Shown here one piece after another: positions 49,193 through 57,548 of a stretch of 64,000 bases of DNA. Location of the stretch: contig CAWHAL010000002.1 of NCBI GenBank assembly GCA_963827315.1, forward strand, positions 62,001-126,000. The letters run 5' to 3'. How positions within the stretch are numbered: position 1 is the first letter of the stretch; each line of letters opens with the position of its first letter. The translations under genes were made by a program, and so were the position numbers. Origin of the DNA: CAVXEF01 sp963827315. GTDB taxonomy: Bacteria > Planctomycetota > Phycisphaerae > Sedimentisphaerales > Anaerobacaceae. The notes under the pieces were generated by a model. It made no database searches. It had not been told where the DNA came from and saw only the letters and a program-made list of their open reading frames with translations.

Positions 49193-49867
49193 TTATTGTG
49201 AAACTATTTTTCCATCCTGCAGATATATTATCCGTTTGGCCTGCGAGCCGAGTTCTGTGTCATGCGTAGCCACAATTATGGTTAGCCCTTTTTCCTGATT
49301 AAGCTGTTTGAAGACGTTGAAAATTTCCTGCGAATTTTCCGTATCCAAATGTCCGGTCGGCTCATCGGCCAAGAGGAACTTCGGCTCGGCAGCCAATGCT
49401 CTGGCTATTGCTACTCTTTGTTTTTCCCCGCCGGACAATTGTTTAGGCAAATGGTTAATACGATGCCCCAGGCCAACCTTTTCCAGGAGGCTGATTGATT
49501 TTTGCGTTTCCTGCTTAATGCCCGCAAAATACAAAGTAAGCTGGATATTTTCGAGGGCAGTCAGACTCGGTATAAGAGAAAAATCCTGAAATATAAAACC
49601 GATATTCCCGCGTCTGATTTTGACTAATTTGCTTTCCTTTTTCCTGGAGACATCGTTGCCTAAGATTTCGAGTTGACCGCTTGTTATACTGTCGAGGCAG
49701 CCTATCATATCCAGGAGGGTCGTCTTGCCGGAACCCGAGGGCCCCATTATCGAAACAAATTCACCCGGACTTATTTCCAAATCGACGTTGTTAACCGCCG
49801 CAATGTCTTCCGCGAGGAGCTTATATACTTTCGTTAATTTTTTTGCTTTAACAATCAGTGTATTCAT
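49193..49867 (-). CDS. ABC transporter ATP-binding protein (MacB/LolD type)
   Basis: 224 residues: Walker A GPSGSGKTTLLD, signature LSGGEKQRVAIARAL, Walker B FLLADEPTGHLD, and the switch His in ATHDTELG. The sequence style is that of MacB/LolD ATPases, which work with FtsX-type permeases to move substrates from the inner membrane or periplasm. It pairs with the permease gene three bases upstream. Confidence 0.94.
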   Translation of the reverse strand: MNTLIVKAKKLTKVYKLLAEDIAAVNNVDLEISPGEFVSIMGPSGSGKTTLLDMIGCLDSITSGQLEILGNDVSRKKESKLVKIRRGNIGFIFQDFSLIPSLTALENIQLTLYFAGIKQETQKSISLLEKVGLGHRINHLPKQLSGGEKQRVAIARALAAEPKFLLADEPTGHLDTENSQEIFNVFKQLNQEKGLTIIVATHDTELGSQAKRIIYLQDGKIVSQ

Positions 49868-49870
49868 TGG

Positions 49871-51055
49871 CTATTCTCCTGTTCTTATTGCTTCAACCGG
49901 TCTCATTGACGATGCTCTCCAGGCGGGATAAATGCCGGAGACGACCCCTAAAATTATCGCCCCAATGAAAGCCGCCAGCAAAAGGCTGGGCTTAATCAGC
50001 ACCAATTGGCCGCTGGGGGCGTAGGGCAATATCCCCTTTATAATTCTCTCTACGACGCTGCTTCCCAGGAATGCGAGGATGCTTCCCAAAACCCCTCCAA
50101 AGGTGCAGACAAGGATTGTTTCAGTCCATATCAATTTAAAAATATCCAGTTGGGAAGCCCCGATTGCCTTCATAACGCCGATTTCTCTTGTGCGTTCGAA
50201 TACCGACATCAGTATGGTATTAACGACCCCGATGACCGCGATAAATATCGCAATGACGGCAATTGAGTTTGCCAGAACTTTAGCAGATGATACAAGGTTA
50301 AGAATTGTGCCTCTGACCTGTGACATACTGACGATTTGAATGCTTGGTACGTTGTATAAACTCTCTTCGAAATCAGCGATGTCGCTGAGATTTTTCAATT
50401 TTATGCCGATGCCGGTCAGTTTATCCGGAAGAGAAAATATTGTCTGGGTGGTTTTAAGAGGCAGAAAAATAGTGCCGTCGTCCTGCGTTCCTGTTCTTTC
50501 AAAAATCCCGACAACTGTCAGGACCTTATTAATATTCGGAATAAATATCTTATCACCTACCAGACGCTGCTCAAACTCTGCCGCTTCATATCCGAAAATC
50601 GCTTCGTCTGCCGTTTCGCTGGAAAACCACCCGCCTGATTTAAATTTAGTCCAGGGTTTAAGCGTCAGATACGAGTCTGTAATACCCATATACAGGGCAA
50701 ATCCGCCCTGGCCGTCTCCCCTGTTGGGGTCGTATTCGGTTGCAACAAGCTGGGGTGTTATTTTATCGATACGGGTATCACTGCTTATCTTTTCGTAAAC
50801 ATTCTGCTCCATATATCTAAGACCGCCGCCGCCTTTAAGCATCATCGTAGCTGCCTCATAGGGACACCCTTTTGCCGTCACCAGAAGCTGATACCCCATT
50901 TTGTCGATGTTGCTCGTCAGTGACTGCCGATATCCTCTGTCAAAACCCAGCAGGCTCACCAGCACAGCAACGGCAACCGCGACTCCGCCTATAGTGAGAA
51001 TGGAACGAATCCTTTTTCGTCTCAGGTTTTTGTATGCAATTGATATGATGTTCAT
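49871..51055 (-). CDS. ABC transporter permease (MacB/FtsX type)
   Basis: 394 residues with one N-terminal membrane helix (TIGGVAVAVAVLVSLLGF), a periplasmic core domain of about 220 residues and three C-terminal helices with the FtsX motif (FERTREIGVMKAIGASQLDIFKLI, then PAWRASSMRPVEAIR at the end). Such permeases drive mechanotransmission across the periplasm rather than pore transport. It overlaps the lipoprotein gene upstream by four bases. Confidence 0.92.
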   Translation of the reverse strand: MNIISIAYKNLRRKRIRSILTIGGVAVAVAVLVSLLGFDRGYRQSLTSNIDKMGYQLLVTAKGCPYEAATMMLKGGGGLRYMEQNVYEKISSDTRIDKITPQLVATEYDPNRGDGQGGFALYMGITDSYLTLKPWTKFKSGGWFSSETADEAIFGYEAAEFEQRLVGDKIFIPNINKVLTVVGIFERTGTQDDGTIFLPLKTTQTIFSLPDKLTGIGIKLKNLSDIADFEESLYNVPSIQIVSMSQVRGTILNLVSSAKVLANSIAVIAIFIAVIGVVNTILMSVFERTREIGVMKAIGASQLDIFKLIWTETILVCTFGGVLGSILAFLGSSVVERIIKGILPYAPSGQLVLIKPSLLLAAFIGAIILGVVSGIYPAWRASSMRPVEAIRTGE

Positions 51056-51438
51056 TTTAATTCAACTCCTGTTCCGACAATCATCGACTTATTGTCACGA
51101 ATCAAAACTTTTCCTTCAACCATTGCACGGCCGCCGACCCTCTGCGGAATTGCAACGTCCGAAGGATGCAGGTCAACGTAAATCATACCGGTTTGGTCTT
51201 TTATGTCGAACCATCCTCCTGCCGGACACTCATCTATGATTTTCCCCTCTATGGTTACAGTTTTGCCCTCGAAACTTTTGGCATCTTTTAGTATGGCATC
51301 TATTTTTGTTAGAGTGTAACTGGAAATACTTTGGCCATACTTTCCCGATTCCTTTTTACCACAGCCATAAACAGTTAAAATCAGGCTCAAAGCCGCAACT
51401 ATAAGCAAAACATAATTAATTTTGTTTTTCGTTTTCAT
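51052..51438 (-). CDS. lipoprotein with OB-fold-like domain
   Basis: 128 residues: a lipobox (LTVYGC, Cys about 26) and then a small beta-barrel text, KTVTIEGKIIDECPAGGWFDIKDQTGMIYVDL followed by RAMVEGKVLIRDNKSMIVGTGVEL, as in bacterial OB-fold (tOB/bOF-like) proteins. It overlaps its neighbours (ATGA) on both sides and so is part of the ABC exporter operon, probably as the periplasmic component. Confidence 0.8.
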   Translation of the reverse strand: MKTKNKINYVLLIVAALSLILTVYGCGKKESGKYGQSISSYTLTKIDAILKDAKSFEGKTVTIEGKIIDECPAGGWFDIKDQTGMIYVDLHPSDVAIPQRVGGRAMVEGKVLIRDNKSMIVGTGVELK

Positions 51439-52082
51439 TTTCTTTCCCTTTCATCTTTGTTTTTGTCCGAGTAGAAGTATTTGTCGTATTTGTTATTCAA
51501 CTTGAACTCGTCGGTGAGAATAAGATTCTTTTTTATTCCCCGCAGGGTAGCGATATAATCATCCCTGCTGTTTTCGCTCGGGTCTTTTATCCTTTCTTTC
51601 ATATCTACGGTGTAAAAGTCTGCCAGGTTCAGGCCGACGAACTGCTTTGTAAATTTTTCGTCCCTGAACTTCTGGGATTCAGGTGAAGTTATCTTCTGGT
51701 AGTAGAAATCCATAATTACACCGTTGGGGTCCATAGTGACAACCAACTGCATAACACCAAACATTCCCTTCTGGTTTACACCATGCACATATCCGATTGT
51801 CTCCTTGCCCTTTAGAACAGTATAATATGTATACGGCACGTCTAAGGCCTCGTATGTAGGTTCAAGTTTGTCTTTGAGCTTGGCTTCTACTCTCTGTGCC
51901 AATTCTTTGCCGCCACGCTCGGCAATAGTAATAAACTCGGTTTTATAATTCGTTGCATTTGGAAATAATCGCTTTATGTCACGGTCAGGGTCGGTCAAAG
52001 AACATCCTATCGCGGCATATAAATTCTGGACGGCCCCCAAACTTATCAAAATTGCCACTGCTAATTTTCTGTACATTTGCAT
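51435..52082 (-). CDS. exported FMN-binding-domain-like protein
   Basis: 215 residues with a signal peptide (residues 1-24, AILISLGAVQNLYAA). The central part, YVHGVNQKGMFGVMQLVVTMDPNGVIMDFYYQ then SPESQKF, resembles the FMN_bind domain of RnfG/NqrC; the threonine that carries covalent FMN in that family is not clear here, so flavin binding is uncertain. It lies between the porin and the OB-fold lipoprotein. Confidence 0.65.
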   Translation of the reverse strand: MQMYRKLAVAILISLGAVQNLYAAIGCSLTDPDRDIKRLFPNATNYKTEFITIAERGGKELAQRVEAKLKDKLEPTYEALDVPYTYYTVLKGKETIGYVHGVNQKGMFGVMQLVVTMDPNGVIMDFYYQKITSPESQKFRDEKFTKQFVGLNLADFYTVDMKERIKDPSENSRDDYIATLRGIKKNLILTDEFKLNNKYDKYFYSDKNKDERERK

Positions 52083-52087
52083 CTCCC

Positions 52088-53095
52088 TTACAATCCAAAG
52101 TAATAAAATTGCAGCAGAATCATCCTGTCCTTGTCACCACTTGAATAGATGTCATGAAAATAACCCAAACTAATAGTTGATGAGGTATTAATCTTATATT
52201 CGATTACCGGCGACAAGGTCAAGTCACGTTCACTTTTTTCTCCCAAATCATTCGACCAGTATGAAGTCTGCATTTTAATCTTTAAGTTTTGCTGCTGCGG
52301 AACAGTATAGCCGAACTCGGTCAGGCCACCTGCCACAGTTGTGCCGTCATTGTCACCTGCTGCAACCTCAGCCTTAAAATCAAAAATCCCCAATTGCCGC
52401 TGCAAATCCAGCCCTATCCTTCTTTTTACTGTGCTTTTATCAGTTACTAAGTCAGGCGATGGAATAGTCCAGGGCTGAACGCTTTCGAGTGTCTGGCCAT
52501 AAAGAAAAGAAAGTCCAACCACAGTTTCCCCTGTTTTGGGCGTACTTATTCTATTTGTCAAAAGAAAGCTGCCGTCTTTTCTGTGTATTCCCATGCCCGA
52601 ACCAAGCTGGGCGGCAAATTCATAATCATAGTCGCCCAGTAATCCCCTGTAATCAACACCCCAGTCTCTTTTAAAGCCTATGTTCTGCGAGGCAAGAGTT
52701 TGAAGCAAAGTACCATGTGTATCCAAAACAGGCTCGAGACCGAATGCCGGTGCGAAATGACCTGCCCTGATTGATTCTCCCAGGCCAAGCTTGTGCTCGA
52801 GCCAGGCATTATGAATCTCAACCCCGAAGGCATCCTTCGAACTGGCCATAGAATCATAGGCCACACGCATCTGAAGGTCGAGTGTAAGAAAATCGCCGTA
52901 TTCATTGGAGAATTTCTTATAGTATTCAAACCCCAGCGAATTCATGCTTTCGCCCCTGCCGCCGACCCACTTATCTTTCTTAGAGTAGCCGCCGATAATC
53001 CTCGCCTCTTTATAAAAATTATCCGCCCGAACAATTTGAGGCAAAATTATAAAAGCAAACGCAAATGCCGAGACTAATTGTCCTTTTACGGCCAT
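52088..53095 (-). CDS. porin-like outer-membrane beta-barrel
   Basis: About 335 residues with a signal peptide (VKGQLVSAFAFAFIILPQIVRA) and alternating amphipathic strands with many aromatic residues, ending in LLQFYYFGL, an aromatic-rich end typical of outer-membrane barrels. No TonB box or plug is seen. It likely opens the outer membrane to the substrate of the ABC system next door. Start at the ATG six codons in (53095) leaves a better signal peptide. Confidence 0.75.
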   Translation of the reverse strand: MAVKGQLVSAFAFAFIILPQIVRADNFYKEARIIGGYSKKDKWVGGRGESMNSLGFEYYKKFSNEYGDFLTLDLQMRVAYDSMASSKDAFGVEIHNAWLEHKLGLGESIRAGHFAPAFGLEPVLDTHGTLLQTLASQNIGFKRDWGVDYRGLLGDYDYEFAAQLGSGMGIHRKDGSFLLTNRISTPKTGETVVGLSFLYGQTLESVQPWTIPSPDLVTDKSTVKRRIGLDLQRQLGIFDFKAEVAAGDNDGTTVAGGLTEFGYTVPQQQNLKIKMQTSYWSNDLGEKSERDLTLSPVIEYKINTSSTISLGYFHDIYSSGDKDRMILLQFYYFGL

Positions 53096-53140
53096 ATTCC
53101 ATCCATGACGCATCAGCTCGTATTGTACCTCTTCTACACG

Positions 53141-53437
53141 TTACTTCTTGAATTGCGGAAGATTAGCCGTGTATTTCTCGGGATCTGCTTCGAATTTCGC
53201 CTTGCAGGAGGAACAGCAGAAATAAACCTTAATGCCTTTATACTCGACAAAAACATCCGGGTTGATTTTGTTGCCGTCCATTACGGGGCAGGTGGTCTGC
53301 TCGGCTTTTGTCACCGCAGATGCTGCCGCTTTCGCTTTGGGCGTCGCGGGTGCCGGCTGCTCTTTCTTCTTGCACCCGACAAGCACAACCGTAATCATCA
53401 ACATCGCCGCTAACAACACTAAACCTTTCGCTTTCAT
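53141..53437 (-). CDS. lipoprotein with YHS metal-binding domain
   Basis: 98 residues. A lipoprotein signal peptide (VVLVGC) is followed by an Ala/Pro/Lys linker and a YHS domain: CPVMDGNKINPDVFVEYKG, then VYFCCSSCKAKFEADPEKY. YHS domains bind copper or other soft metals. The frame is open 39 codons upstream, but the ATG at 53437 has AAGGGA and the signal peptide directly after it. First gene of the exporter run. Confidence 0.88.
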   Translation of the reverse strand: MKAKGLVLLAAMLMITVVLVGCKKKEQPAPATPKAKAAASAVTKAEQTTCPVMDGNKINPDVFVEYKGIKVYFCCSSCKAKFEADPEKYTANLPQFKK

Positions 53438-53554
53438 TTTTATTTCCCTTCGATATAAAATCTTCTTAAGTTTTAATAATACTCTATCTGCCGTTTCGTC
53501 CGCCCATTGCCATCTTACTAAACCGCCGAAGTAACTCCATAAAAATACATCCAA

Positions 53555-54406
53555 TTATTTATGCGAGCAGAACTTAAACAGATCGCAAAGCTCACAGCCG
53601 CTGCGGTGCCGGCCTGTGCAGTTTTCCACTATACCAATCCGGCTCAGGGCAAAATCATATTTTACGGGGTCAGAAGGTTCTATCTCCCTAAAGGTCTCTG
53701 TTATCTTCACCGCCATAGTTAGCGAAACCGTCTTGAGGTTGTGAAACCCCAGGATTCTGCACAACCTGCTCATATGAATATCAACAGGCACAATCAGCTT
53801 AGCTTTATCAATGCGTTTCCACAATCCTGTATCGACATCATCATTACGTACCATCCATCGCAGAAAAAGGTTCAATCTTTTACAGGCGCCGCCATTAGCG
53901 GGGCCGGCCAACAAATACCTTAAACCACGATGGGTGTGTCCTCTATGCGCCTTTGCATACGTTCCCAAGAGCCCATCGCAAAACTTCGATAGTGCCGGTA
54001 AAACGCTCTCGTCGGTTTTGCTGTAGCCGAGCAAAAAACGATTTTCTATACTGCCATTTTCTCTGAAGACTCCGCCGAGCAACTCCAGCAAATCCGAGAT
54101 GTCCGCACCAGTCGTAAAACGATGTTTGAAATCAGCCAGCCTTTCCCTGCGGCGTTCGTCAAAGTGCCGCACAAACTCAAAGGGACAATCACCCATACGC
54201 CCCAACAGGTCTGTTAAACTTTTTTCAATCTGCTGCACCCGGCCATACGCAAGGGCAGCAGCCAGGAATGCAACAATTTCCCTGTCCCCCCGGTCTGGAT
54301 ACCGATATACAAACTGCAACGGGTCAGGCTTTATCAAGTCGTGGCGGTTGTACCTGTGGTACAACCCGTCCAGTATCCGCTTAATTTGAGCAGTTCGTTC
54401 ACCCAT
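53555..54406 (-). CDS. TIGR02757 family protein, endonuclease III-like
   Basis: 283 residues matching the TIGR02757 (DUF2400) family, whose function is not established. DREIVAFLAAALAYGRVQQIEKSL and VPVDIHMSRLCRILGF (a helix-hairpin-helix-like piece) are typical. The C-terminus has a C-x7-C-x2-C-x5-C set (CTGRHRSGCELCDLFKFC), as in the iron-sulfur loop of endonuclease III-type DNA glycosylases, so a DNA-repair role is possible. Confidence 0.82.
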   Translation of the reverse strand: MGERTAQIKRILDGLYHRYNRHDLIKPDPLQFVYRYPDRGDREIVAFLAAALAYGRVQQIEKSLTDLLGRMGDCPFEFVRHFDERRRERLADFKHRFTTGADISDLLELLGGVFRENGSIENRFLLGYSKTDESVLPALSKFCDGLLGTYAKAHRGHTHRGLRYLLAGPANGGACKRLNLFLRWMVRNDDVDTGLWKRIDKAKLIVPVDIHMSRLCRILGFHNLKTVSLTMAVKITETFREIEPSDPVKYDFALSRIGIVENCTGRHRSGCELCDLFKFCSHK

Positions 54407-54472
54407 AGAACACCGCTGGTTTTAACCTATCGAAGCGCGTTAAAGTATGTAACTACCTTACGTCGAAACCGG

Positions 54473-56023
54473 TCAGATTCCTCCGAGTTTTCGCCAGGCC
54501 CTGCCGTCAGACTCGATAATGGTATCGGCCTGAGCGAAGCTCTCGCTGCCGGCGGCGTACGACCAGGGCGCTGAATTTTCATTCTGCCAGGCATCAAGGA
54601 CAGCAGTTAATAACTGCCAGGAAAGTTCAACACTGTCATACCTGTCAAAAAGCGTCTGGTCGCCGAGCATACAGTCCAGAAGCAATCTCTGATAAGCTTC
54701 AGGCATCTCAACGCCGAACACGCTTTTGTAACTAAAACTCATATTCAGCGTGCTCATACAAATCTTTGAGCCCGCCCTTTTGGCCTGGAAGCTCAGCGAT
54801 ATTCCTTCCTCCGGCTGAATCTGCAATATGAGAACGTTCGGCGGTATATCCGCCAGGCCCGCTGAGACAAACATTGAATGTGGTACCTTCCTGAAGAAGA
54901 TTGCAATCTCCGTGTCCTTTTTACAAAGTCTTTTACCGGTCCGCAGATAAAAAGGAACATCCTTCCACCGCAAGTTGTCTATGAATAATTTTGCGGCGAC
55001 AAAAGTCTCGGTTTTAGAATCCGGGCTTACGCCCGGCTCATCGCGATAACCGACAACCTCTTTGCCATCGATGCTGCCGGAACCGTACTGGCCCCTCACG
55101 AGGTTTGCCGACCATGGCTCCAAAACAAACGGCCGAACCGAACGCAGAAGCTTGACCTTTTCGTCGCGAATACGGTCCGCTTCGAAAGATGCCGGCGGCT
55201 CCATCGCTACCAGTGAAAGCATTTGAAGCATGTGATTTTGAAACACATCGCGGAGCGCACCAGCCTTGTCATAATAGCCGCCGCGATGTTCAACACCCAA
55301 CGACTCGGCTATCGTAATCTGAATATGGTCAATATAATCACGATTCCAAACCGGTTCGAATATCGCATTAGCAAAGCGAAACATCAGAATATTCTGAACG
55401 GTCTCTTTGCCTAAGTAATGGTCAATGCGATAAACCTGAGATTCATCAAAGCACTTATGAATCGTCCTATTCAGGTCGGCGGCGCTTTTCAAATCCCTGC
55501 CGAACGGCTTTTCAACAACCAATCTGGCTTTTCGTGACCCTGCCAAATCCATCGGACACGACAATCCCGATGAACCCAGATACTCAACTATCGCTGCGTA
55601 TAAAATCGGAGGAACCGCTAAATAAAAAACCAGATTATCACCGGCCTTATGCTTTGTATTTAATTCAGCAACCCTCTCTTTGATACTTTTGTAAAATGAA
55701 GTGCTGCTGTAATCGCCGCTTGTATAATACAGTTTATTGATAAAACTCTGTGTCTGATTTTCTGTAATGCTGCCGAAGGATTGCCTCACTGCCTGCTGTG
55801 CGATTTGGCGAAACTCTTCATCTGAAAGTTTCTTTCGTCCGACCCCCAACAGATAGAACTGGCTGCTGAGCAATCCTCGCTTAGCCAGCTCAAAGAGGCT
55901 GGGAATCAACTTGCGGCTTGTCAGGTCTCCGGATGCTCCGAAGACAACCATTGCACAGGGCGGAGCGGGCGTTTCCTCGCAGATAATACGCTCTGAACTT
56001 ACTTGCGGCCGAATTTCCTGCAT
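54473..56023 (-). CDS. zwf: glucose-6-phosphate 1-dehydrogenase
   Basis: Zwf makes 6-phosphogluconolactone and NADPH in the oxidative pentose-phosphate path. VVFGASGDLTSRKLIPSLF is the dinucleotide-binding start, VVEKPFGRDL the KPxGxD motif, and RIDHYLGKE the catalytic signature with the His. GGGAG eight bases before ATG 56023 sets the start; an ATG eight codons upstream has none. 516 residues. The NADPH could support the peroxide-reducing enzymes nearby. Confidence 0.94.
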   Translation of the reverse strand: MQEIRPQVSSERIICEETPAPPCAMVVFGASGDLTSRKLIPSLFELAKRGLLSSQFYLLGVGRKKLSDEEFRQIAQQAVRQSFGSITENQTQSFINKLYYTSGDYSSTSFYKSIKERVAELNTKHKAGDNLVFYLAVPPILYAAIVEYLGSSGLSCPMDLAGSRKARLVVEKPFGRDLKSAADLNRTIHKCFDESQVYRIDHYLGKETVQNILMFRFANAIFEPVWNRDYIDHIQITIAESLGVEHRGGYYDKAGALRDVFQNHMLQMLSLVAMEPPASFEADRIRDEKVKLLRSVRPFVLEPWSANLVRGQYGSGSIDGKEVVGYRDEPGVSPDSKTETFVAAKLFIDNLRWKDVPFYLRTGKRLCKKDTEIAIFFRKVPHSMFVSAGLADIPPNVLILQIQPEEGISLSFQAKRAGSKICMSTLNMSFSYKSVFGVEMPEAYQRLLLDCMLGDQTLFDRYDSVELSWQLLTAVLDAWQNENSAPWSYAAGSESFAQADTIIESDGRAWRKLGGI

Positions 56024-56086
56024 GGCAATTACTCCCTTGAGCCCCAACCCCTTTTATACCGTTCTCCCAGGAACATTTACTTAACC

Positions 56087-56539
56087 TTACTGCCCCTCAA
56101 GATAAAATCTCTTGCCATAATGCTGTTGTAGCGAATATATTCCCAGAACCCCTACCGAGAAAAAACTTACAAACCAAAAAGTAAGAAAAGTTGTTATTAA
56201 GTTGGGAATGTTAATTTCCGGACGTCTCTCAGACAGTCTAGCCAAAATCGGCCCACCTATAATAGCACCCAGGATGAAGAGAATGCCGAAGTGCCAAATA
56301 CGAAACCTAAACGTACCCTCGCCACCTAAGATAAATCGTCCCTTTTTCGCGGAATGCCACCAAATCATAAAGATTGCTGCTCCTCCTAAAACACCCACCA
56401 GTATGCCGGAGTACACACCCAACATTTCCATGCTACTGGAAATACACTGATTCACCAAAAGCAAAACGCTGACTACAAGCCCCAAAATACACCCGTTGTC
56501 CACGTATCTGTACCAATGACGGCTGCTATCGTTAACCAT
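56087..56539 (-). CDS. four-helix membrane protein of unknown function
   Basis: 150 residues with four hydrophobic segments (about 14-30, 38-58, 84-103 and 115-137) and a short cytoplasmic tail ending in a Lys/Arg-rich piece. I do not recognise a family. It precedes zwf on the same strand by about 60 bases and could share its transcript. Confidence 0.65.
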   Translation of the reverse strand: MVNDSSRHWYRYVDNGCILGLVVSVLLLVNQCISSSMEMLGVYSGILVGVLGGAAIFMIWWHSAKKGRFILGGEGTFRFRIWHFGILFILGAIIGGPILARLSERRPEINIPNLITTFLTFWFVSFFSVGVLGIYSLQQHYGKRFYLEGQ

Positions 56540-56756
56540 AGCGACTCCTAAACTCTCATCGCGGATAACTCTGAAAAATCGTTTATCAACAAAGTATACC
56601 GATTCCGCTATTCATCGCAAGCGTGTCCCTAAAGCAGCGGTATTCTTCCAGGAAGAAATTTTTTGCTCCGTTGACAACCGGCCGACTTTGACTTAATATG
56701 CACCGGCAGTAGTCTTAAGGCGATTTTCAAAAAGCTGCTGCCGGGAAGGTTAATTT

Positions 56757-57548
56757 GTGATAGTTTACGCTTGTTTACCTGCTCGTTACAACTCTACCAG
56801 ATTCCCAGGGAAAGTTCTCGCCAAAGATACCGGCAAATTTCTTATCCAGCACACTTATGAGCAGGCCTGCCTTGCGAAACTGCCTCAAAAGGTAATAATC
56901 GCTGCCGACGATAAAAGAATCGCGGAAGCCGCAGAATCCTTCGGCGCAGATTGTATACTGACCAGCCGAAATTGCGCAAGCGGCACCGACCGCATCGCCG
57001 AAGCTGTTACTGATATTGATGTTGATATTGTTGTGAACTTACAGGCCGACGAACCCGAAATAGACCCCAAAAATATTGATTATGTAGCAGAGATTCTGAT
57101 GGATAACCCCGATTATCCGATGGCCACACTCGCCGCCGATTTCCAAAACGCCGACCAAATCGCGGATCCTAATATCGTTAAGGTTGTCGTTACGAGTCAC
57201 AAGGGCCGAGCGACGAGCGACGATGTGGGCCGAGCGATTTACTTTTCGCGGTCGGTAATACCGTATGACAGGGGAAAAAACGGCGTCGGGCCGGTAACCT
57301 GTTATCTGAGGCATCTTGGTATCTATGCTTACAGAAAGGATTTCCTGCTAAAGTTTACAAAACTGCCGCAGGGAAAACTCGAACAGATTGAAAAACTTGA
57401 GCAACTGCGGGCGATTGAAAATGGCTTTGAAATACTCGTCGGAAAGGTTGAACACTTCTGCAACGGGATTGATACACCACAGCAGTATGCCGAGTTTGTA
57501 ATCCGGTACGAATCAAAAGTGAAACCCCAGAATAAAAGGCGAAAGTGA
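56757..57548 (+). CDS. kdsB: 3-deoxy-manno-octulosonate cytidylyltransferase
   Basis: KdsB makes CMP-Kdo from CTP and Kdo for the lipopolysaccharide core, so the cell probably has an LPS-type outer membrane. ARYNSTRFPGKVL is the nucleotide-binding signature, VNLQADEPEIDP the metal-binding segment, and HLGIYAYRKDFL and LEQLRAIENGF complete the family. GTG start after GGGAAGG. 263 residues. It overlaps pyrG, whose product supplies its CTP. Confidence 0.95.
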   Translation: MIVYACLPARYNSTRFPGKVLAKDTGKFLIQHTYEQACLAKLPQKVIIAADDKRIAEAAESFGADCILTSRNCASGTDRIAEAVTDIDVDIVVNLQADEPEIDPKNIDYVAEILMDNPDYPMATLAADFQNADQIADPNIVKVVVTSHKGRATSDDVGRAIYFSRSVIPYDRGKNGVGPVTCYLRHLGIYAYRKDFLLKFTKLPQGKLEQIEKLEQLRAIENGFEILVGKVEHFCNGIDTPQQYAEFVIRYESKVKPQNKRRK

